Shown: piece by piece, positions 1-9,000 of the stretch
Position numbering within the stretch: the first letter of the stretch is position 1
Layout: every line of letters begins with the position of its first letter
From: Nanobdellota archaeon
GTDB taxonomy: Archaea; Nanobdellota; Nanobdellia; Woesearchaeales; SM23-78
Direction: 5' to 3'
NCBI GenBank assembly: GCA_018819305.1
Contig: JAHJQO010000006.1
Coordinates: 1-50,780 of the forward strand
Length of the DNA: 50,780 nucleotides
Program-made: the position numbers and the translations under genes
Notes under the pieces: model-generated
What the model was told of the DNA's origin: nothing
Seen by the model: only the letters and a program-made list of their open reading frames with translations
Databases searched by the model: none

Positions 1-1
1 C

Positions 2-70
2 AAGAAAGAAGCAATTTTGTTGCTTTTTCTAGCAGTATTATGTTTCTTATCGATTCTATTGTGGGATTGA
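2..70 (+). CDS. C-terminal fragment of a gene truncated by the window edge (hydrophobic tail KKEAILLLFLAVLCFLSILLWD*)
   Basis: Open frame from position 2 to TGA at 68-70, encoding a TM-like segment after Lys residues. Confidence 0.3.
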   Translation, partial: KKEAILLLFLAVLCFLSILLWD

Positions 71-237
71 GCCGAATATTTGGCTTGCCCATATTTTTCT
101 TTTAGAAAAACAGCATTTATTTATTTTTTGGATGGAGCCTGAAAGCAAAGCTTTCAGGAACTTCAAAAATTTTTTAATTTTTGTTTGTTTTGGGGAATTT
201 TAGAGTAGAGCTAGCTTAGCTCACAGATAAAAAAGGT

Positions 238-1875
238 TTACCTTGGATAAAAGTTATTTTGAAAACCAGATGGTAGATATCCATTAAGTCTAGTAATTAA
301 CCTTTGCACAAAGACAGGTTTTGTCTCTGAATCTCCAAAAGTTGAATAATACTTGATAGCATCAAATTCAAGCAGAAAATTATCTCTCAATGCACTGAAA
401 TCTTCAGCCATTTTTTTTATTTTATCTATATCATTAGGAAAAACCATTTCAGTGGTTCCTGTTGAGTGCACAATTAATGATTTAGGATTAATCTTTGTAC
501 TGGCCTCTTGCATCAAAGTTGCCATGGCATTATAATCTGCTACGCTTGGACTCGCAGAGAAAAATTTAGCAAGTTTATATCTTAAAGCTTCGACAGCCAT
601 AGCATCTCGAGAAGGAGTCACCATAATTTCCAAGTATTCTGGATGGGTATGGACAAAAATAGGATCTTTGCTCAATTTAGATATGTCATAAGTAATAAAA
701 TTAGTTCTTGCTCCGCCTGGTTTGAGTTCTAGCTTACCACCTAAAGAGTACCATGTTTCTTCATTAGAGTCAAACACCCACATCCCCTCACTTAAGGGAT
801 TCCAACCTCCTCCTGTCATCGCTATTTTTTCAAGGTCTTTCATTCCTTCAGAAAATGATTTTTTATTAATATAAGGAAGAGCTGCATATTCGAGCGAACC
901 TTGGGATTCTTGAAAATATCTTTCTATTGAAAAAGGGTCTATTATATTTTTGCCTTTTTTCAATGATTTGGAGGGATTCAGTTTTTTGTTAAATTGTTCT
1001 AGCAAGTTATCTTGTTTTTTCCTTGTTTTTGCATATGAGAAAAACATACTGAGCATTTCATTTGGAGTGATACCATAACAAGGACATCCAAAAGTAATTA
1101 AATCCTCAAATTCCCGGTAATTGCTTGCTTGGTAATAAGGTCTTTCACCACCTAGTATCTGAAAAACTTCCACTACTAATTCTGGATTGACTTTAGCCAA
1201 GTGAAGCGACCTGAATGCATCATTGAAACTGGGAAATACATATCCGCATAATGAACCATCAGCCTCAGGAAGTTTCATAATCGTTTGGGATGCTTGCTTA
1301 ACAGAAAGTCCCAATCTAGTTGCAAATGAGAAAATAAACAAAGAAGTATCCATCACGCCATTATCCGCACTTGTCTTAATCATTTCTTTGAATGTATCAA
1401 GGTTTGAAGGCAAGTCTGCTTGGTTTTCTGCATTGTGATTAATAGCTCTTGTTAAAAGCATTATATTATTGTATTCTTGTATGAACTCATATTTAATAGA
1501 TTTCATCATATGCATAAGAAGATCCTGAGATTGTTCATATGTCAGACCTGCTTTTTCAGAAGCACTCATGTATTTCGGAAGGTTTTCTAAACTTTTACGT
1601 AAACCATACCAATGAACGACTTCCTCAATAGAACCTTCTTCATTCAACATATGCATTGGCCTTTGATTAAATCTTTTTTCTTCTTTAAGAAAATTAACTA
1701 GGTCTTTTTCCTTGAAAGAATTGAAATTATTAATTATTAAATCAGTTAATTCGGAATCAGGTAATGGTGAAAATCCATTTCTCAAAAAAATAGTCCTTAT
1801 ATATTGAGATTTTTGGTGTTTATCACCAATTAACACACTTCCTTGGTATGATTGATTTTCTGTAGTCATGGTCAA
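238..1875 (-). CDS. Hypothetical 545-aa protein with possible JAMM/Mov34-like metalloprotease motif near the C-terminus
   Basis: Long ORF; FVHTHPEYLEIMVTPSRD...SPSVADYNAM then SLIVHSTG resembles HxHP...PSxxD with an insertion. Confidence 0.6.
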   Translation of the reverse strand: MTMTTENQSYQGSVLIGDKHQKSQYIRTIFLRNGFSPLPDSELTDLIINNFNSFKEKDLVNFLKEEKRFNQRPMHMLNEEGSIEEVVHWYGLRKSLENLPKYMSASEKAGLTYEQSQDLLMHMMKSIKYEFIQEYNNIMLLTRAINHNAENQADLPSNLDTFKEMIKTSADNGVMDTSLFIFSFATRLGLSVKQASQTIMKLPEADGSLCGYVFPSFNDAFRSLHLAKVNPELVVEVFQILGGERPYYQASNYREFEDLITFGCPCYGITPNEMLSMFFSYAKTRKKQDNLLEQFNKKLNPSKSLKKGKNIIDPFSIERYFQESQGSLEYAALPYINKKSFSEGMKDLEKIAMTGGGWNPLSEGMWVFDSNEETWYSLGGKLELKPGGARTNFITYDISKLSKDPIFVHTHPEYLEIMVTPSRDAMAVEALRYKLAKFFSASPSVADYNAMATLMQEASTKINPKSLIVHSTGTTEMVFPNDIDKIKKMAEDFSALRDNFLLEFDAIKYYSTFGDSETKPVFVQRLITRLNGYLPSGFQNNFYPR

Positions 1876-1942
1876 TCATAGCAAAGAGATTATAATAATT
1901 TATAAAACTTTCGCATAATTAACTACTATTAAGTGAGAATAA

Positions 1943-2725
1943 TCAGCTTAGCTCAACAACCAGCTTTGCAGCTGTCTTAGAAGTAATATCATTCACATCT
2001 TTGTCAGGGTTGACTTCAACAACATCAACCATGCCAATGTTTCTGAGCATTTTAAGTCTGTGGATGATGTAAATCAACTGTCTTGTTGTCAGGCCTCCTG
2101 GCTCGCAATAACCTGTTCCTGGAGCAAAACCAGGGTCAAGAACATCAATATCAACAGATATGTATACTTTGCTCCAGAGTCTTGCAACACTCATAATAGT
2201 GTCTGCAACTTCTCTGAGAATATCAAAGCTGATTTTTCTCATAGAATGAACTTTTAATTTGTTATCATCAATGAATTTTTTCTCTTGAATGCTCATGTTT
2301 CTTGTGCCAACCAGAATAACATTGTTTTTATCAACAATTCCTTCTTCAATCAGAACTCTCAAGTAATCTTCATGTGTTGGAGGGTTGTGTTTTTCCTGAA
2401 CATCTGGATGAGCATCAAAAACAATAATTCCTGCTTTGGGATTGTTCTTTGCAAAAGCCTTGAAAGCAGGATATGTCATTGAATGGTCTCCGCCAATCAA
2501 AACAGTTGGAAAATCAATTTTCTCAACTGCTTGTTCAATCATCTTATGTGCTTCTGAAAGATTTGAATTATCAACTTTAATCTCTTTGACATCAAACACA
2601 GGCAAATAATTATTCTCAGTAAGATGAAAATCTTTTAGAAAACCAGCTATCTTATCAGGGCCTTTTTCAATTCCCTGCTTCTTGCTCATAGCGCCTGCAT
2701 TAAGAGGGATTTTGAATATTCTCAT
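1943..2725 (-). CDS. Arginase/agmatinase family ureohydrolase
   Basis: IGGDHSMTYP, VFDAHPDVQ, SVDIDVLDPGFAPGTG metal-binding motifs; start set at MRIFKIPLNAG. Confidence 0.93.
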   Translation of the reverse strand: MRIFKIPLNAGAMSKKQGIEKGPDKIAGFLKDFHLTENNYLPVFDVKEIKVDNSNLSEAHKMIEQAVEKIDFPTVLIGGDHSMTYPAFKAFAKNNPKAGIIVFDAHPDVQEKHNPPTHEDYLRVLIEEGIVDKNNVILVGTRNMSIQEKKFIDDNKLKVHSMRKISFDILREVADTIMSVARLWSKVYISVDIDVLDPGFAPGTGYCEPGGLTTRQLIYIIHRLKMLRNIGMVDVVEVNPDKDVNDITSKTAAKLVVELS

Positions 2726-2833
2726 GTAGAACAGGAAAAAATGATTGGTTTTAAATGTTTTCAAAAGAATTATAAACACAGCATAATAATGTTAGAAAGT
2801 AGTAAAATTCAAAATCAGAAAAAAGGTGATAAC

Positions 2834-3025
2834 ATGGCAAAAATAAGAGATATTATTCGTGAATGCGTTGAAGATGTACATAAACTTACTCATCAACCAA
2901 AATATTTGAATGACAGGGATGCTCGTGCTCAATTTGCATCACAAATAGGTTTGAAACTTGAACAAGTATGGCACGCACTTGATAAAATAGAACATGTTCT
3001 TGAAAACATAGAACATAACATATAA
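2834..3025 (+). CDS. Hypothetical 63-aa protein
   Basis: ATG at 2834 after AAAGGTGATAAC (SD-like); divergent from the ureohydrolase. Confidence 0.6.
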   Translation: MAKIRDIIRECVEDVHKLTHQPKYLNDRDARAQFASQIGLKLEQVWHALDKIEHVLENIEHNI

Positions 3026-3046
3026 ATAATATCTGTGTAAATAAAC

Positions 3047-3682
3047 TCAAGCATTCCTAAGCAAATCAATAGCAAGCTTAGGATCATTGCTGTTAAATAT
3101 ATAGCTTCCTGAAACAAGAATATTAGCTCCTGCTTCTATTGCCAGATAAGCAGTGTCTGCATTTATTCCTCCGTCAACAGCAATATCTTTCATAGGATAT
3201 TTTTTTCTTATGCTTTTGACTTTTTTAAGAGGAGTTTTCATCATCTTTTGCCCTCCTTTGCCAGGCTTGACAGTCATGACCAGCACTAAGTCAACATCAG
3301 GAAGAATTTTTTCTATTTTTTTCAAAGGAGTCTCTGGATTTAAAGCTATACCTACAGAAACTTTTTTCTTTTTTAGATGCTCAATTAGTTTTTTTGGAGA
3401 ACGTATTGCTTCGATGTGAAAAATTATTCCCTCAGCACCTGCTTTTATGTATTTGTCAACAATTTTCTCAGGCTGCTTAACCATAAGATGAACAATTTTA
3501 TTCAGTTTAGTATCTATTTTTTCAAGAAGAGTATGGTCAAATGTTTTCTGAGGCACAAACTTGCCATCCATCACATCAAGATGAACAGAATTCGCAGTGT
3601 CGACTCTCATAAGAGCCTGGTTAATCACAGTAATATCATTATAATCCAGACTCAAAATACTGACACCAACCTTAACAATCAA
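3047..3682 (-). CDS. rpe: Ribulose-phosphate 3-epimerase
   Basis: SILSLDYN, HLDVMDGKFVPQKTF, VMTVKPGKGGQK, IAVDGGIN. Confidence 0.92.
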   Translation of the reverse strand: MIVKVGVSILSLDYNDITVINQALMRVDTANSVHLDVMDGKFVPQKTFDHTLLEKIDTKLNKIVHLMVKQPEKIVDKYIKAGAEGIIFHIEAIRSPKKLIEHLKKKKVSVGIALNPETPLKKIEKILPDVDLVLVMTVKPGKGGQKMMKTPLKKVKSIRKKYPMKDIAVDGGINADTAYLAIEAGANILVSGSYIFNSNDPKLAIDLLRNA

Positions 3683-3830
3683 TCATACCACCTACAACAT
3701 ATAAATAGGGATAAATATTTATAAAATTTGTCATTTAAAAATTGTTTTTATTTTTAAATTCAAAATTCTTTCAGAATTTTGTCATTAAATTGACGAAAAG
3801 TTTATATAACTGATTAATAATCCTATTATC

Positions 3831-4283
3831 ATGGAAGAAAAAAAGAAAAAAATAATTCTTGCAGCTGACCATGCAGGTTTTGAATTAAAAGAAAAACTAA
3901 AAGAAGTTCTTAATGAAAGTGAAGTTCCTTTTGATGACTTAACACCTAAGTTTGACAAAGAAGATGATTATACTGATGAAGCTTTCAAAGCTGCTCGAAA
4001 AGTTGTCAAAGATAAAACACAAGGTATTCTTGTTTGCGGAACAGGTATTGGCATGTGTATTGCTGCCAACAAAGTCAAAGGTGCAATGGCTGCAATGGCT
4101 TATGATGAAAAAACCGCAAGATTAAGCAGGCAGCACAATGATGCAAATATTCTCTGTCTTGGTGCAAGAACAACTGAAGAAGGTGAAGCTGTAAAAGCTC
4201 TCAAAGCATGGCTCACAACAAGATTCTTAGAAGGCAGGCATGCTATAAGAGTTAATAAAATAAAAGAATTTGAGAGGGGATAA
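3831..4283 (+). CDS. rpiB: Ribose-5-phosphate isomerase B
   Basis: AADHAGFELKEKLK, GILVCGTGIGMCIAANKVKG, HNDANILCLGARTT. Confidence 0.94.
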   Translation: MEEKKKKIILAADHAGFELKEKLKEVLNESEVPFDDLTPKFDKEDDYTDEAFKAARKVVKDKTQGILVCGTGIGMCIAANKVKGAMAAMAYDEKTARLSRQHNDANILCLGARTTEEGEAVKALKAWLTTRFLEGRHAIRVNKIKEFERG

Positions 4284-4285
4284 AT

Positions 4286-4507
4286 ATGACCTATAATCCA
4301 AAGACTCATCAAGCATTAATGTATTGCTTATTAACATCAGAACATTTTTGGAATCTGCCTTATAAAGATATGGAAAATGTTTTAGATTTTCTTAATAGTA
4401 AGAATGCAAAAAGCACATGTAAAGGTGTTGATGAACAAATAGACAAAGTAAATGAAACTATAAATAAGATTTTTGACCCTGCTACATATTACAAAAAAAA
4501 TAAGTAA
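4286..4507 (+). CDS. Hypothetical 73-aa protein, co-directional with rpiB
   Basis: ORF starting 2 nt after the rpiB stop. Confidence 0.6.
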   Translation: MTYNPKTHQALMYCLLTSEHFWNLPYKDMENVLDFLNSKNAKSTCKGVDEQIDKVNETINKIFDPATYYKKNK

Positions 4508-4509
4508 AC

Positions 4510-5784
4510 TCAAAACTTCAGCTTCTTGCCTGCATAAGCACTTTTCTTTAAATCAGATTCTATTTCTATCAATCTGTTATACTTAGCAGTCCTTTCACCG
4601 CGACAAGGTGCTCCGAGTTTTATCTGGCTTGCTCCAATACCAACAGCAAGGTCTGCAATGTATGGGTCTTCTGTATCGCCGCTTCTATGGCTTACAACAA
4701 TTTCCCATCCTGCTTCCTGAGCCATTTTCGCTGCTTTCAAAGCCTCGCTTAGAGTTCCTATCTGATTTACCTTAAGAAGCAAAGCATTGCATAATTTCTC
4801 ATTTATAGCTTTTCTGACACGAGAAGGATTGCTAACAGTTAAATCATCACCAATAATCTGTATTTTTCTTTTTTTTGCCACAGTGCTCATGAATTCCTGC
4901 CATGCATCCATGTCATCCTGGTCAAAAGGGTCTTCAATGCTCTTGATATCAAATTTACTAAGTAATCTGTCGTAGTAAGTTGTCAGGCCTTTTGCACTGA
5001 AATTAGCACCTATGTCATATTCATTATTATAATAAAGTTCACTTGCTGCAACATCCATACCTATTCTTATTTTTCTTTTGTAGCCTGCCTTTGCAATAGC
5101 AGCATTGACTAATTCCAGGGCTTCTTCTGCTGTTCTTATTGGCGGTGCAAAGCCTCCTTCATCGCCAACATTAGTGGCATTTACACCATATTTATCATCA
5201 ATAATCTTCTTAAGCAAATGATATGTCTCACTCACCATTTGCATTGCATGTGCAAAGTTCTTGGCACCAGTTGGCAAGAGCAAAAACTCCTGAAACTTCA
5301 AATAATTTCCAGCATGCGCTCCGCCATTCAGCACATTTGCCTGAGGAACAGGAAGCACTGGATTATTCTTATTTCCAGAAAGCTCTGCTAAATACTCATA
5401 CAACTCTTTTTTCTTGAAATCAGCAGCTACTCTGCTTACAGCAAGGCTTACAGCAAGGATTGTATTTGCTCCTAAAATAGATTTATTTTCTGTAGTATCA
5501 AGTCTCTTAAGTTCTAAATCAATATCTTCCTGATTAGTGACTTTCATGCCATGGAGTTTTTTGCTGATTTTCTTGTTAATAATATCAATGTTATGGGTGA
5601 CTCCTTTTCCACCATATGGCTTCTTTTTATCTCTAAGCTCTAATGCTTCGTATTTTCCTGTGCTTGCTCCGCTAGGAACCATTGCAAAGCCAGAATGTTT
5701 TTTAGTTTTAACAATAACTTTAATAGTAGGATTTCCTCTTGAATCTAAGATTTGATATCCAGTTATCTCATGTATTTTATCCAA
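4510..5784 (-). CDS. eno: Enolase
   Basis: ILDSRGNPTIKV, SGASTGKYEALELRD, NVGDEGGFAPP, IEDPFDQDD, VSHRSGDTEDPYIADLAVG. Confidence 0.97.
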   Translation of the reverse strand: MDKIHEITGYQILDSRGNPTIKVIVKTKKHSGFAMVPSGASTGKYEALELRDKKKPYGGKGVTHNIDIINKKISKKLHGMKVTNQEDIDLELKRLDTTENKSILGANTILAVSLAVSRVAADFKKKELYEYLAELSGNKNNPVLPVPQANVLNGGAHAGNYLKFQEFLLLPTGAKNFAHAMQMVSETYHLLKKIIDDKYGVNATNVGDEGGFAPPIRTAEEALELVNAAIAKAGYKRKIRIGMDVAASELYYNNEYDIGANFSAKGLTTYYDRLLSKFDIKSIEDPFDQDDMDAWQEFMSTVAKKRKIQIIGDDLTVSNPSRVRKAINEKLCNALLLKVNQIGTLSEALKAAKMAQEAGWEIVVSHRSGDTEDPYIADLAVGIGASQIKLGAPCRGERTAKYNRLIEIESDLKKSAYAGKKLKF

Positions 5785-5862
5785 TCACACCACCTCAGAC
5801 TAAAGGATTGTAAATGTCTTTTATTAAGTTTATGCTTTTGCTTAATAATTCCATATCAACTC

Positions 5863-6067
5863 ATTACTCTCAAAATTTTTGTTTCTATTAGCATTAGATG
5901 CTACAACCCGCACAGATTTTTCAAAAATCTGGTAAAAGTGTGTGGCGTAAAGCCACACGCGTGGAGCTTTATGCTCCACATTTTCGCCAACATTTTCTTA
6001 AAAGGTTGGGTGCCACCCCGTAACGCATTCTATGTAAGAATCGAAGAAATTTTGCCTTAAGAGTAAT
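5863..6067. ncRNA. Candidate structured RNA / multi-hairpin element (novel)
   Basis: Closing helix ATTACTCT/AGAGTAAT plus CAAAATTT/AAATTTTG encloses GCATtagATGC, CAGATTTTTcaAAAATCTG, GTGTGGCgtaaaGCCACAC, GTGGAGCtttatGCTCCAC, CCAAC...GTTGG and ATTCTatgtaAGAAT. Confidence 0.5.
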
Positions 6068-6173
6068 AAGTCTAATTAGAAAGAATCATTAAAGAAAAAA
6101 AGAAATAAAAAAAACAAAATTAAAAATTTTGAATATTTTTCTTAAAAACAAGAAAAATAAAATATTAAAAAAT

Positions 6174-6644
6174 TTATTCAAACTTACCAGATATTGAGCC
6201 TGTTGCAGTGTGTGATTCTGTTTCTCCACTTCTAACATATGAGACTTCAATGTTTCCTTTGAATGATGATGCTGTAAATGGACAGTTAGTTGCATCATTT
6301 CCAAAGGTAATCACCGTACTTTTCTGGCCGTTTGTTAGGGTTGGTATATCAACACCTGTGTTAGCTCCTGCGCATTCGATTCCCTGTGAGTTTGTTAGGG
6401 TAACGTTCACTGGAGATGCGTCCACTCCCAGGTTGTTCTGCAAGTAGATTTTCACTGTCTCTGTAGTATCATCCATTTTATATTCTACGCAACTAAATCC
6501 TCCAGCGACCAAACATTTGCTTGGCATAAATCTATCGGGACTCAATACTCCAAAGTATGCAAGTGCTCCAATAGCTGCTAATACAACTAGTATTGCCCAG
6601 CCATAAGTCATCAAGAATTCCATTGCTGCTTGTCCTTTTTTCAT
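6174..6644 (-). CDS. Class III signal peptide (archaeal type IV) prepilin
   Basis: MKKGQAAMEFLMTYGWAILVVLAAIGALAYFGVL (QxxxEF + hydrophobic helix); SD GAGGTGA upstream. Confidence 0.85.
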   Translation of the reverse strand: MKKGQAAMEFLMTYGWAILVVLAAIGALAYFGVLSPDRFMPSKCLVAGGFSCVEYKMDDTTETVKIYLQNNLGVDASPVNVTLTNSQGIECAGANTGVDIPTLTNGQKSTVITFGNDATNCPFTASSFKGNIEVSYVRSGETESHTATGSISGKFE

Positions 6645-6798
6645 AATTTCTTCACCTCACTCTTTTTCTATAATTACCTTTAACGTAATTACAATACTTT
6701 TTTCTTATTTATTCTTTCCAATATTTATAAAGTTTTTGGTAAATACACTATTGAGATACTTTTTCGGCTATTGAATCTTTCTCGACAAATCGATTTGA

Positions 6799-8121
6799 TT
6801 AAAAAAATGTTCCAAAAGCAGCATGAATAATCATCGTAGAAAATGTATAAAGAATCAGTGAAACTGCAATAAAAATAGGGATATTAGACAAACCCTCCTT
6901 AATTCTTCCTTTCTTAATAATAGCAACTATGCAGGCAGATGAAAATGCAGAAATTGTCAGCATCAAATAAGAGAAAATCCTGAAATCACTGAGTTTTATT
7001 GAATCTGCAGAAAAAGAAAAACTGAAAAAACTAGATGAAGCACCCATTGTAGAACCTAAACTACTGGTTATATTCTGAATTATGACTAACAACTCAGTAG
7101 CTAATCCAAAAAGAACAGGAGCAGCTCCAATTGTGGCAAAAGAAATAAAAATAACATATGTAGTTACATTAGCTGCCATTTCTTTCTTTAAAATCTTTGT
7201 TTCTTCAATATTCAAAGCAATTTTGCTGAGCAAATCAGCCATTTCTCCGCCAGCAGCCATGCCCTCCAGCAATAAATTAACAGACCTTTGAATTATCTTT
7301 GAATCGTATTTGTTTGCAAAATCAGTCAAAGCATCAGCCAAATCCTCTCCTGCCATTGTGTTTTTTGCAACATCTTCTATTTCTTTTGCTAGCACACCAA
7401 AGCTGGGCCTGACAGCATACCATAAAGCCTGATCAATAGGCATACCTGCACTGATGTTAGCACTTGTCAGCTGAAGAAAGTCAGGAAAAACAGCTTCAAT
7501 AGCCTGCTTTCTCTGGAATATTTTCAAATCCAGATAAATCAAATACACCATCCATAATAATGCCAGAAGAATAAAAAATACAGTTATCCAGAAACCAAGC
7601 AAAAACACCACAAGGTTTCCAAAGCTTTTTTGAAAAGCAATATTCAGGATAATAACTACAACTGTTAATACAATGCAAAGGTAGACATTAAATTTAAATA
7701 GTTTTTTTGCAATTTTTCTGGCATCTAAAGTTACCATGCCTGCCCTTTCCAAAGATTTCTGAAGGTCAATGCTCTTAACAAAGCCTCTGATGGAATAACT
7801 TCTTTTATTTCTTTTCTTTTTTTTAGATAGAATATTTTTCTTTTTCAGGTTCTTGAGTTTTTCAAGGTCTTTTGCTTTGGGCAGCTTTTTTTCAAGATCT
7901 GATTTTATAGATGGTTCGGGAGTTTTGGTTTTTGATTTATCAGGAATTTTTTCTTTTTCTATCTTTTTCTCTTTACTCTTAACCTTCTCTTCTTTACCTT
8001 CTTTACCTTCATTACCTTCATTACCTTCATTACCTTCATTACCTTCATTACCTTCATTACCTTCTTCAACAGGAAGTTCCTGCTTTTTTTTCTTGAAAAA
8101 ATTGAATTTCATAATATTCAT
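6799..8121 (-). CDS. Type II/IV secretion system F-family membrane protein (TadC/FlaJ-like) with (GNE)n low-complexity N-terminus
   Basis: TM segments, AVFPDFLQLTSANISAGMPIDQAL motif, paired downstream of a second FlaJ-like gene and the ATPase. Confidence 0.82.
   Translation of the reverse strand: MNIMKFNFFKKKKQELPVEEGNEGNEGNEGNEGNEGNEGKEGKEEKVKSKEKKIEKEKIPDKSKTKTPEPSIKSDLEKKLPKAKDLEKLKNLKKKNILSKKKKRNKRSYSIRGFVKSIDLQKSLERAGMVTLDARKIAKKLFKFNVYLCIVLTVVVIILNIAFQKSFGNLVVFLLGFWITVFFILLALLWMVYLIYLDLKIFQRKQAIEAVFPDFLQLTSANISAGMPIDQALWYAVRPSFGVLAKEIEDVAKNTMAGEDLADALTDFANKYDSKIIQRSVNLLLEGMAAGGEMADLLSKIALNIEETKILKKEMAANVTTYVIFISFATIGAAPVLFGLATELLVIIQNITSSLGSTMGASSSFFSFSFSADSIKLSDFRIFSYLMLTISAFSSACIVAIIKKGRIKEGLSNIPIFIAVSLILYTFSTMIIHAAFGTFF
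8000..8064. repeat. 9-bp microsatellite (ttaccttca)n encoding EGN/EGK repeats
   Basis: Tandem copies read directly in the sequence. Confidence 0.9.
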
Positions 8122-8136
8122 CTCATTATCAACCTA

Positions 8137-8931
8137 CTATAGCTCCATAGGCGGTCTTGCTGATTTAATTATTGCAAAAAACATGAATTGGACAAATCCA
8201 ACCATACCTGCCATTATCAGTAAAAATGGCAATGGTATTGGAAAGCCAAGAAATGTGGCCAGCACAATAAGCACTGTTGTTCCCAGGCTTGGAACAATGA
8301 CTGCTATCATCATATAAAACATTGCCAGAGGATTAAGTTTTCGTCCATATTCTTTAACAGCAATTTGCTGCTGCCTTACAATTTGGTCTATAACTGCATT
8401 AAGAGAGTCAGCAACATCAGCGCCTGTTCGCATAGAATTTAGAACCTGCCACATTAGTTTTCTTAAATCCGGGGAAGGTGTATTTATTATGGCTTCATTC
8501 ATAGCTTCTTCCATTGTTGTTCCTAGATTGACTTTCTCTACAATCTCGTCAAAAAAAGGCCCTATCACTTTATAATTCCTACCGAGATTGATAAACGCAT
8601 TATAAAGAGGCACACCTGATTGAAGTTCAATAATCAGGAACCTGCCTGCAAAGATTATTTCCTGGTCAATGCTTCTTGTAATCTTTGTAATCTTTACATC
8701 AACATATCTTAGAAAATAAGAAAAAGCAAATAAAAAAATAATAGGAGCTAAAATTATTACTCCTGGCTTTTTTACAAATGTAAAAGCAACTATTAAGATT
8801 CCAAAGGTGAGAAATAAAGCTGTGCTAAAAGTTTTTTTTACATAGTGCTCTGGCTCTTCAAACATGCGAGATTGAATTAATTTTATCTTCAAGTCAGGCA
8901 TGCGCCTAGCAATTAACTTAAATATAGACAT
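8137..8931 (-). CDS. Type II/IV secretion system F-family protein (TadC/FlaJ-like)
   Basis: GRFLIIELQSGVPLYNAFINLGRNYKVIGPFFDEIVEKVNLGTTMEEAM; adjacent to ATPase. Confidence 0.85.
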   Translation of the reverse strand: MSIFKLIARRMPDLKIKLIQSRMFEEPEHYVKKTFSTALFLTFGILIVAFTFVKKPGVIILAPIIFLFAFSYFLRYVDVKITKITRSIDQEIIFAGRFLIIELQSGVPLYNAFINLGRNYKVIGPFFDEIVEKVNLGTTMEEAMNEAIINTPSPDLRKLMWQVLNSMRTGADVADSLNAVIDQIVRQQQIAVKEYGRKLNPLAMFYMMIAVIVPSLGTTVLIVLATFLGFPIPLPFLLIMAGMVGFVQFMFFAIIKSARPPMEL

Positions 8932-9000
8932 TTATCACCCTCCGGAAATAATCATTAATCAAAAACAATATTTTCAAAATATTTTTAATCCATAATATTT

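Noticed and set aside
2929-3117. Short antisense ORFs across housekeeping genes (for example 2929..3117 -, 5223..5417 +, 10051..10479 +)
   Set aside because: Overlap well-supported CDSs on the other strand and have no recognisable features
5752-6060. ORF 5752..6060 + (102 aa)
   Set aside because: Covers the hairpin-rich element and overlaps the enolase start; composition not protein-like
7853-8317. ORF 7853..8317 + (SLPSLPSLPS repeats)
   Set aside because: Antisense reading of the 9-bp microsatellite in the FlaJ-like gene
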